From NCBI GenBank assembly GCA_002426755.1, contig DINI01000006.1, positions 40,413-61,889 of the forward strand: 21,477 nt of DNA, given 5' to 3'. The notes below the pieces were generated by a model. That model saw only the letters and a program-made list of their open reading frames with translations, made no database searches and was not told where the DNA came from. The position numbers and the translations under genes were made by a program. Source of the DNA: Flavobacteriaceae bacterium UBA5544. GTDB lineage: Bacteria; Bacteroidota; Bacteroidia; Flavobacteriales; Flavobacteriaceae. Below are positions 1 through 5,992 of this stretch, piece by piece (within the stretch, counting starts at the first letter, position 1; the number at the start of each line of letters is the position of its first letter).

Positions 1-45
1 GTTTACGAGTTGAAGTGTTTAGTTATTGTTCCTAATATTTAAGCA

Positions 46-607
46 TTATTTTAAAAACTCTTTAACGCGAGTGTAATAATCCTCCCCAAAATATTTCATG
101 AATTCTCCATTTGGTTTTAAAGCAAAAAAATCCTTCACAATTATTATGACTTGTAAAAATAGTATTGTAAAAAAACCCAGAATCTTGGTGAAACTTTTTT
201 TTCTTTAAATATTCATCTTTGAAGAACACATCTTCTGAAAACACAAAGAAGTCTACAGCGTTATTAAATCTACTGAAGTTTGATGATATTTTAACGCCCT
301 TATCTACTCTTCTAAAATAGCCTTTTTTGCTACTGTTCATTCCAAAACAATTTTGACCGTATTGATGATAATTAATCAAGATTGATTTTTCATCAGGAAT
401 AGAAACACCGAGTTCCTTTTCGATGGCGGCCTTTACGCGATTATATTCATCGGTATCCAATTTTCCTGTAAAAATTTCTATGCTTTCTATATAAGCCTCG
501 TTGTAAGTTGTATTGAGCCCTGAATTGAGGGCAGTTGATTCTTGAGCGTTGCTATAGTTTGAAAACAACAATACCACTGTGACTAATAAGATTCTATATC
601 TGTTCAT
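46..607 (-). CDS. Secreted hypothetical protein, C-terminus probably frameshifted at a T7 tract
   Basis: I do not recognise the family. The ATG at 605-607 opens a signal peptide (MNRYRILLVTVVLLFSNYSNA, cleavage probably before QES), so the mature protein is likely exported. The mature part of about 160 residues is rich in Lys and aromatic residues and has Cys in NCFGMN and near the C-terminus (NNCEGFF). The uninterrupted frame stops at 62-64 and gives 181 residues. Its last stretch (CFKTKWRIHEIFWG) reads unnaturally. Dropping one T from the run complementary to 124-130 gives GFFALKPNGEFMKYFG followed by EDYYTRVKEFLK and a stop at 46-48, which looks far more protein-like. I infer a one-base homopolymer frameshift, either real (decay or phase change) or a sequencing error. 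The N-terminal part is a convincing coding region; function is unknown. Confidence 0.6.
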
Positions 608-803
608 TTCTTTTATAATTATTTGGAAGATCCTTTTATGTTAAATAGCCAAAGCAATTAAGTTAAAATTATTGACATACGGTTTCATTCAGGAATAAAA
701 ATTGACTGATTATTGTATTGATGAAGCGGTTCAGTGTAATTAATGAATCAACTGATAAGAATTATCCTAATTCGTTAAATTAGTGGTTTGAAGAAGAAAC
801 CCT

Positions 804-1150
804 ATGACCTCTAAACATTGCCTGAATTGCGTCACCGAGTTAGTAGATGCTTTTTGCTCGGATTGTGGACAAAAGACGGACACACGTCATATTACTTTTA
901 AGAAATTTTTGTTTACCGACGTTCTCCACGGCTCGTTTAGTATTGAAAGAGGGATGCTGTTTACTACTAAACAGGCCATGGTTTGCCCAGGAAAAGCGGC
1001 ACTAGATATATTGCTGAAAAGCGAAAGGGGTATTATAATATGTTTCTTTTGTCCTTGTTTGTATTTGGATTGATTTTATTTCTTCGGCATTTTTATACTG
1101 AATTGGAAGTTTGGAACAGTCACGTTTTAGCCGTTTGGGTGATAACTTAA
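804..1150 (+). pseudogene. DUF3667-like protein remnant, frameshifted and truncated
   Basis: The ATG at 804 starts a reading frame with a zinc-ribbon (CLNC at residues 7-10, CSDCGQK at 18-24), then ITFKKFLFTDVLHG, a GMLFTTKQAM segment and PGKAALD. This order matches my memory of the N-terminus of DUF3667 proteins, Bacteroidota proteins with a zinc ribbon and membrane segments. After GAT at 1005-1007 the frame turns into unrelated residues and stops at 1071-1073. One missing T just after that codon would restore Y-IAEKRKGYYN, then a hydrophobic segment (MFLLSLFVFGLILFL) and HFYTELEVW, ending at TAA 1148-1150. The family continues well past this point, so the gene is broken twice: a 1-bp deletion and an early stop or 3' loss. 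The family name is from memory; the frameshift is read directly from the sequence. Confidence 0.75.
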
Positions 1151-1173
1151 TGCTGAGTTGATTTTCTGATGGA

Positions 1174-1207
1174 TTGTGGTATTAATTGACGCCAATTAAT
1201 ACCACAA
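1174..1207. repeat. Perfect 15-bp inverted repeat with 4-base loop
   Basis: The arms 1174-1188 (TTGTGGTATTAATTG) and 1193-1207 are exact reverse complements around the loop ACGC. No T-run follows it on either strand, so it is not a textbook intrinsic terminator by itself. It sits just after the broken DUF3667 gene and abuts the terminator at 1206-1238. It could be an RNA-stabilising hairpin, a protein-binding site or part of a small intergenic repeat. Confidence 0.7.
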
Positions 1208-1238
1208 AAAAAGCAGACAAAAGATGTCCGCTTTTTTT
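1206..1238 (-). terminator. Bidirectional intrinsic terminator between the DUF3667 remnant and obgE
   Basis: A7-GCAGACA (1206-1219) pairs with TGTCCGC-T7 (1225-1238) around a 5-base loop. The one non-matching position is A/C on the plus strand but a G-U wobble in minus-strand RNA, so the stem is better for transcripts coming from obgE, whose stop is about 165 bases away. It has T-runs at both ends. A further perfect 8-bp hairpin, CCAAAGAA/TTCTTTGG at 1243-1263, follows and is trailed by TCTTTCTT. Confidence 0.65.
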
Positions 1239-1383
1239 AACGCCAAAGAAAAGTGTTCTTTGGTCTTTCTTAACTAACCAACCATTACAAAGATGGGGCA
1301 AATATGACGGTTGTGGTTACATAATTTCAGATACTTTTTATATAAATCACATTTTTTAGGTTGAATCGTGTAATAGTTAAGTC

Positions 1384-1407
1384 AATTAATCGTTAAATCG
1401 ATTAATT
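1384..1407 (-). repeat. Inverted repeat overlapping the obgE stop codon
   Basis: AATTAATCG and CGATTAATT are separated by 6 bases and form a perfect 9-10 bp stem over the last codons of obgE and the following bases. No T-run follows on the minus strand. It may be an mRNA 3' stabilising hairpin rather than a terminator. Confidence 0.4.
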
Positions 1408-2400
1408 GTTCAGCATTTTCCACAACTTGTCCTTCAATTCGGTAAGGCCTTGCTGCGCCACCGATGATATAAACAGATAATCTATAGGAAGTGTTTTATC
1501 TAGCTCTGCCTTCAATTCTGCCTTGAGCTCATCGTCGAGCATATCGCATTTGGAGATGGCGATGACACGTTCTTTGTCCAGCATTTCTGGGTTGTATCGA
1601 CGAAGTTCGTCGAGGAGTATTTCGTATTGTTTGTGGATATCTTTGGCGTCGGCAGGAATCAAAAACAACAAAATGGAGTTACGCTCTATATGGCGTAAAA
1701 AATAATGCCCCAGTCCCCTTCCTTCAGCAGCACCTTCGATAATCCCGGGAATATCGGCCATGACGAAGGTCTGGAAATCGCGATATTCTACAATGCCCAA
1801 ATTAGGTTTAAGCGTTGTGAACTCGTAGTCAGCAATTTTTGGTTTGGCAGAGGTGACTACAGATAATAAGGTTGATTTTCCTGCATTGGGGAAACCTACA
1901 AGACCCACATCGGCAAGAACTTTAAGCTCCATAAGGATATCTTTTTCCTGCTTCGGAATTCCGGGCTGTGCATAGCGCGGTGTTTGGTTGGTGGAGGTTC
2001 TAAAATGCCAGTTACCAAGTCCGCCCATACCGCCTTCAACCACAATTTTTTCTTCGCCATTTTCGGTAATCTCAAAAAGAACTTTATCAGTTTCGGCATC
2101 TTTCACAACCGTTCCCAAAGGGACATCGATATATACATCTTCGCCATCGGCACCTGTGCTTCGAGAGGCACTACCATGCTCCCCATGCCCAGCTTGAATA
2201 TGTTTTTTGAACTTTAAATGCAGTAAGGTCCAAAGGTTTTCGTTACCACGAACAATGACATGTCCGCCGCGCCCTCCATCTCCTCCATCGGGTCCGCCTT
2301 TGTTGATGAATTTTTCACGGTGCAAGTGCATGGAGCCTTTGCCCCCGTTACCTGAAGTGACGTTCATTTTTACATAATCTACGAAATTGCCTTCGGTCAT
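1402..2400 (-). CDS. obgE: Obg family GTPase (ObgE/CgtA), short form
   Basis: This is an essential GTPase of late 50S ribosomal subunit assembly and stress signalling, cytoplasmic and ribosome-associated. Residues 1-158 form the Gly-rich Obg fold (FVDYVKMNVTSGNGGKG, GGPDGGDGGRGGHV, GMGGLGN). The G domain from about 160 shows the P-loop GFPNAGKST (169-177), switch I with FTTLKPNLG (194-202), DIPG (216-219), a G4 motif written SKCD (283-286) in place of the usual NKxD, and G5 SSV (312-314). At 332 residues it lacks the variable C-terminal domain of longer Obg proteins, which fits my memory of Bacteroidota versions. The ATG start at 2400 fits the family start (an N-terminal FVDYV). It lies last in the minus-strand unit hpt-adk / four-helix-bundle gene / obgE, with 62 bases separating it from the preceding gene. 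Confidence 0.97.
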   Translation of the reverse strand: MTEGNFVDYVKMNVTSGNGGKGSMHLHREKFINKGGPDGGDGGRGGHVIVRGNENLWTLLHLKFKKHIQAGHGEHGSASRSTGADGEDVYIDVPLGTVVKDAETDKVLFEITENGEEKIVVEGGMGGLGNWHFRTSTNQTPRYAQPGIPKQEKDILMELKVLADVGLVGFPNAGKSTLLSVVTSAKPKIADYEFTTLKPNLGIVEYRDFQTFVMADIPGIIEGAAEGRGLGHYFLRHIERNSILLFLIPADAKDIHKQYEILLDELRRYNPEMLDKERVIAISKCDMLDDELKAELKAELDKTLPIDYLFISSVAQQGLTELKDKLWKMLNN

Positions 2401-2462
2401 TGGTCTTGTTTATTTGTTGAATTGGGTAATCGTGTAACTGTTGAATGTGTAATTTTTATTTG

Positions 2463-2825
2463 TTATTTTTTTAATTGGGATTTCTTTAGGGCGTTTATTT
2501 TGTTTGACACTTTATTTATTTGCTCTCTAATGACCGTGTAAATATCTTCGTCAAGATAGTTTAATCTTCTTGCAATGATGAGCTGATTTAATAATTCCAT
2601 CGTTGAACTAAAAGCTATTGTTGAAAAATGTGCTTTGTCTTTGTCTGTGATTCTTGATGTTCCTTCAGCTATGTTCGACGCGATTGAAATAGCACATCTT
2701 CGCATCTGACTTGTCAGCGTATATACTTCAGAGCTCGGAAATGTTTTGGTGATGGTATAAACTGATTCAACTAAATCTATTGCATCTTGCCATACATGTA
2801 ACTTCTCAAACGAATGCTCATACAT
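2463..2825 (-). CDS. Four-helix-bundle protein, 23S rRNA intervening-sequence (S23) family
   Basis: This 120-residue protein has the hallmarks of the S23/IVP family (PF05635, TIGR02436): an N-terminal FEKLHVWQDAIDL helix, the segment SQMRRCAISIASNIAEG-TSR in the middle, then a helix with STMELLNQLIIARRL and a Lys-rich end. Members form a four-helix bundle and pentamers. They were first seen encoded inside 23S rRNA intervening sequences, but many Bacteroidota copies sit elsewhere on the chromosome and their role is unknown. Here it sits between adk (42 bases) and obgE (62 bases) on the same strand, so it is probably co-transcribed. Degenerate GTTGAATCGTGTAA-type words lie on both sides, which suggests it was inserted into this operon. 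The family call is sure; the function is not known. Confidence 0.92.
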   Translation of the reverse strand: MYEHSFEKLHVWQDAIDLVESVYTITKTFPSSEVYTLTSQMRRCAISIASNIAEGTSRITDKDKAHFSTIAFSSTMELLNQLIIARRLNYLDEDIYTVIREQINKVSNKINALKKSQLKK

Positions 2826-2867
2826 AATCTATCAGCGATTACACAGTTCAACGATTCAACATCACTT

Positions 2868-3977
2868 TTACAATTTATCAATGACAGCGCTCAATCGCTC
2901 TGTGATGTCTTCAATACTACCGACACCGTCCACACCAAAATATTTGTTCTGTGCTTTATAATAGTCTTTAAGGATGGCTGTTTTTTTATAGTATTCGGTA
3001 ACACGGTTTCTGATGATGGTTTCATCCGCATCATCTGGCCGCCCACTGGTTTTACCCCGTTCCAACAGGCGTTGCACCAAAATTTCATCATCCACTTCAA
3101 GCGCTATCATAGCACTGATTTCGGAATCTTTTTCGGTTAACAATTCATCCAAGGCTTTTGCTTGGGCATCCGTTCTTGGAAAACCATCAAAAATAAATCC
3201 CTCTGCTGTAGAATTTTTTTCCACTTCTGCCGCCAACATATCTATTGTGACTTTATCTGGCACCAATTCGCCTTTATCCATGTAGGATTTAGCCAACATG
3301 CCGAGAGCCGTTTCATTTTTGATGTTATATCGGAATACGTCGCCTGTAGAGATATGTATGAGATTGTACTTTTCCTTTAAAAAATTGGCTTGTGTTCCTT
3401 TTCCTGCCCCTGGAGGTCCAAATAGTACAATATTTGTCATGTGTTGTGTCGTTTTTAGTTGATATACTTCTGGGAAATCTCTTCCCAAACCGTCAAAATC
3501 CAATCCGTATCCCACGATGAACTTTGTCGGAATCTCGATACCAACATAATGTAATTTAAAATCTTTTTTGTAAGCCTCTGGCTTGTAAAATAATGTAGCT
3601 ATTTTTAGTTCCTTGACGTTTTCATTTCTAAAAATGCGGTGGACTTCTTCCAAAGTTTTACCCGAATCTATAATATCTTCTAGAATGACGACCGTTCTAC
3701 CCGTCAAGTCTTGGGTTAAACCAATCAACCGCTGTATGTCTTCTGTGGATTTTAAACCTTCATAGGATGCCAATTTGATAAATGTCACCTCGCAAAGTTT
3801 TGGGAATTTCTTTACAAAATCGCTTACGAACATAAACGAACCATTCAAAATACCTATGAACACGGGAATCTCATCACCCAAATCGTTGGCAATTTCTTTT
3901 GCCATACGCGCAACGGTATCTTGTATTTCCTGTTCAGAAATAAAAGGTTTGAAGTATAAATCGTGTAATTTAATCAA
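2868..3977 (-). CDS. adk: Fused hypoxanthine phosphoribosyltransferase / adenylate kinase
   Basis: This is a two-enzyme nucleotide protein of 369 residues. Residues 1-175 are a purine phosphoribosyltransferase: IGILNGSFMF (41-50), the PRPP-binding loop VVILEDIIDSGKTL (96-109) and FIVGYGLDFDGLGRDFPEVY (153-172). It should make IMP/GMP from hypoxanthine/guanine and PRPP. Residues 180-369 are adenylate kinase (ATP + AMP to 2 ADP) with P-loop GPPGAGKGTQ (187-196), STGDVFR (210-216), FDGFPRT (263-269) and GKTSGRPDDADET (308-320); the LID is the short, zinc-free type. The start is TTG at 3975-3977, because an in-frame stop lies a few codons upstream and no ATG fits. A -7 box (TATCTTTG) lies 22 bases before it. 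Met180 coincides with the usual start of a stand-alone adenylate kinase, so a separate internal product is conceivable. Confidence 0.95.
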   Translation of the reverse strand: MIKLHDLYFKPFISEQEIQDTVARMAKEIANDLGDEIPVFIGILNGSFMFVSDFVKKFPKLCEVTFIKLASYEGLKSTEDIQRLIGLTQDLTGRTVVILEDIIDSGKTLEEVHRIFRNENVKELKIATLFYKPEAYKKDFKLHYVGIEIPTKFIVGYGLDFDGLGRDFPEVYQLKTTQHMTNIVLFGPPGAGKGTQANFLKEKYNLIHISTGDVFRYNIKNETALGMLAKSYMDKGELVPDKVTIDMLAAEVEKNSTAEGFIFDGFPRTDAQAKALDELLTEKDSEISAMIALEVDDEILVQRLLERGKTSGRPDDADETIIRNRVTEYYKKTAILKDYYKAQNKYFGVDGVGSIEDITERLSAVIDKL

Positions 3978-3998
3978 GAAAAACAGCTTTTAAAGACA

Positions 3999-4006
3999 CA
4001 AAGATA
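3999..4006 (-). promoter_or_regulatory. Bacteroidota -7 promoter box for the hpt-adk unit
   Basis: The minus strand reads TATCTTTG, an exact match to the Bacteroidota -7 consensus TAnnTTTG, 22 bases before the TTG start. No clear TTG -33 element was seen; that stretch is occupied by the GATTTAC repeat. Confidence 0.5.
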
Positions 4007-4013
4007 CGGTTTT

Positions 4014-4048
4014 GATTTACGATTTACGATTTTTGATTTACGATTTTA
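4014..4048. repeat. Five 7-bp tandem units (GATTTAC and variants)
   Basis: Five consecutive heptamers read GATTTAC, GATTTAC, GATTTTT, GATTTAC, GATTTTA. They lie between the divergent -7 boxes of hpt-adk and purK, in the place where both -33 regions should be, so changes in unit number could alter spacing or regulator binding. Confidence 0.75.
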
Positions 4049-4060
4049 AGAGTTTAAACG

Positions 4061-4068
4061 TATTTTTG
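4061..4068 (+). promoter_or_regulatory. Bacteroidota -7 promoter box for purK-purE
   Basis: TATTTTTG is an exact TAnnTTTG match, 72 bases before the purK ATG. The nearest upstream TTG (4033-4035) is 25 bases away, a little far for a -33 element. If used, the 5' leader would be about 65 bases. Confidence 0.45.
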
Positions 4069-4140
4069 TACGATTAAAGGTTAATTCTTTTTCAAACTAA
4101 TTTTTAAACAAAAAATCGTCCGCTTTAGTGGGAAAACAAC

Positions 4141-5295
4141 ATGAATTATTTTTCTTCAGATTTTAAACTTGGCATTCTTGGTGGTGGGCAATTGGGCAAA
4201 ATGATGCTTAATGACACCCGAAAATTTGATATTTATACCTGTGTGTTGGATCCTAGTGATGATGCACCTTGTAAAATAGCATGTAATGAATTCACAAAAG
4301 GCGATTTGATGGATTATGACACCGTCGTGAACTTTGGAAAAAAAGTGGATGCGCTTACTATAGAGATAGAAAACGTTAATGTAGATGCACTGGAAACATT
4401 GGAAAAAGAAGGCATCAAAGTCTATCCATCCTCAAAAACCTTAAGAACCATTCAAAATAAAGCCACACAAAAATTGTTTTATGTGGACCATGGCATTCCA
4501 ACGGCAGACTTTGTGCGTTTCGCGTACGTTTCGGAGATTGAAGATGCTATAGATAATGGTGGACTACATCTGCCTTTTGTTTGGAAAGCAGCACAATTTG
4601 GTTATGATGGCAATGGGGTGAAAGTGGTGAGAACCAAAGAAGATTTAAAGAATTTAAAAGATGGGGAATGCATTGCGGAAACCATGATTCCATTTAAAAA
4701 TGAACTGGCTGTCATTGTATGCAGAAATGCTAAAGGTGAGGTAAAAACCTATCCTGTTGTGGAGATGGAATTCCACCCTGAAGCCAACCAGGTTGAATAT
4801 GTGATTTGCCCAGCAAGAATCGACTCTAAAGTGGCTATGAAAGCTCAAGAAATCGCATTAAATGTTTCAAAAGCATTCAACCATGTTGGTCTGCTGGCTG
4901 TGGAAATGTTCCAAACCCAAACCGATGAGATTTTAGTGAATGAAGTTGCACCGAGGCCACACAATTCGGGTCACCATACCATTGAATCGAGCTACACTTC
5001 ACAGTTTGAGCAGCACTTGAGATGTGTGTTAAACTTGCCGTTGGGAAAAACCGGTAATAAAGTTGCTGGTGTGATGGTAAATTTAGTAGGTGCTGAAGGT
5101 TATAATGGCAATGTGATGTATAAAAACATTGAACAAATCATGGGGATGGAAGGTGTAACACCGCATATCTATGGCAAGAAACAAACACGACCATTTCGTA
5201 AAATGGGACACGTCACCATTGTGAATGAAGATTTGAACGAAGCGAGGAGTATTGCGGAACAGGTGAAGCGTCGTATTAAAGTAGTAAGTGAATAA
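4141..5295 (+). CDS. purK: N5-carboxyaminoimidazole ribonucleotide synthase
   Basis: PurK is an ATP-grasp ligase that joins bicarbonate to AIR, giving N5-CAIR in de novo purine synthesis. Its 384 residues show the N-terminal dinucleotide-like loop LGILGGGQLGKMM (10-22), ENVNVDALE (77-85), KATQKLFYVDHGIPT (107-121), the ATP-grasp segment KAAQFGYDGNGV (149-160), and the metal/ATP site NEVAPRPHNSGHHTIE (267-282), which is close to invariant in PurK. The C-terminal domain includes NLVGAEGYNG and HIYGKKQTRPFRKMGHVT. The length is typical. purE follows after only 3 bases, so the two consecutive steps are co-transcribed. Two bases-only signals precede it: a TATTTTTG box and the 7-bp repeat. Confidence 0.98.
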   Translation: MNYFSSDFKLGILGGGQLGKMMLNDTRKFDIYTCVLDPSDDAPCKIACNEFTKGDLMDYDTVVNFGKKVDALTIEIENVNVDALETLEKEGIKVYPSSKTLRTIQNKATQKLFYVDHGIPTADFVRFAYVSEIEDAIDNGGLHLPFVWKAAQFGYDGNGVKVVRTKEDLKNLKDGECIAETMIPFKNELAVIVCRNAKGEVKTYPVVEMEFHPEANQVEYVICPARIDSKVAMKAQEIALNVSKAFNHVGLLAVEMFQTQTDEILVNEVAPRPHNSGHHTIESSYTSQFEQHLRCVLNLPLGKTGNKVAGVMVNLVGAEGYNGNVMYKNIEQIMGMEGVTPHIYGKKQTRPFRKMGHVTIVNEDLNEARSIAEQVKRRIKVVSE

Positions 5296-5298
5296 GTT

Positions 5299-5781
5299 AT
5301 GAATAAAGTAGGAATCATCATGGGAAGCAAAAGTGACCTCCCAGTCATGCAAGATGCCATAGATATATTGAAAGCATTTGGCATCGAAACCGAAGTGGAT
5401 ATTGTATCCGCACATCGCACACCAGAAAAATTGTTTGATTATGGCAAACATGCCCATACCAGAGGCTTTGTAGTCATCATTGCTGGCGCTGGCGGTGCTG
5501 CACATTTACCTGGAATGATTGCATCATTATCTCCGCTTCCCGTTATTGGTGTTCCTGTTAAAAGCAGTAATTCCATTGATGGTTGGGATTCTGTATTGTC
5601 TATTCTACAAATGCCTGGAGGTGTACCAGTTGCAACAGTGGCCTTAAACGGAGCAAAGAATGCTGGTATTTTGGCGGCACAGATTTTAGGATGCTCCGAT
5701 AAAAAAGTCTTGGATAAAATCATCGATTACAAAGAAGGATTAAAAGCAAACGTCATTGCTTCTTCCAAAGATTTAGAATAA
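5299..5781 (+). CDS. purE: N5-CAIR mutase, class I PurE
   Basis: PurE converts N5-CAIR to CAIR, the step directly after PurK, in the cytoplasm as an octamer. The 160 residues carry the class I signature: MGSKSDLPVM (8-17), the substrate loop SAHRTPEKLFDY (37-48), GAGGAAHLPGM (63-73), and the stretch PLPVIGVPVKSS then DGWDSVLSILQMPGGVPVATVA. Having purK beside it supports the class I, N5-CAIR-using reaction rather than the class II AIR carboxylase. It starts 3 bases after the purK stop and ends directly at a strong terminator, so the operon is just purK-purE. Confidence 0.98.
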   Translation: MNKVGIIMGSKSDLPVMQDAIDILKAFGIETEVDIVSAHRTPEKLFDYGKHAHTRGFVVIIAGAGGAAHLPGMIASLSPLPVIGVPVKSSNSIDGWDSVLSILQMPGGVPVATVALNGAKNAGILAAQILGCSDKKVLDKIIDYKEGLKANVIASSKDLE

Positions 5782-5811
5782 AAAAGCCCCGAATTTCTTC
5801 GAGGCTTTTTT
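5780..5811 (+). terminator. Intrinsic terminator of purK-purE
   Basis: The hairpin AAAAAAGCC-C-CGAA / TTCG-A-GGCTTTTTT has a TTTC tetraloop and a single C/A mismatch, and it ends in six T. It begins in the purE stop codon. The mirrored A-run also allows function on the minus strand. Confidence 0.85.
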
Positions 5812-5992
5812 CCGCTATTAATCAATTATATATGAGGAACATTTAAAATGTTGTCTCTATAACTCCGACAAAAATAAAAATATATTTTTATCATCATTAA
5901 AAATTATTGAAAAAGTTCAAAATAAATTGTAGTTACCTTATCAATCTTAACGATTTTTAACAGCCAAGCTACTAAATTACTTACAAAATAAT

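Noticed and set aside
1896..2217. Several 60-77 residue open frames inside obgE on both strands
   Set aside because: They are shadows of a well conserved gene and show no family pattern of their own.
4014..4048. GATTTAC repeats as a CRISPR or replication origin
   Set aside because: Units are 7 bp with no spacers, and no DnaA-box pattern or dnaA/cas gene is nearby; treated as promoter-region tandem repeat.
5083..5505. Antisense open frame of 140 residues across purK/purE
   Set aside because: It is opposite two strongly conserved genes and has Cys/His/Phe-rich, low-quality protein composition, a shadow frame.
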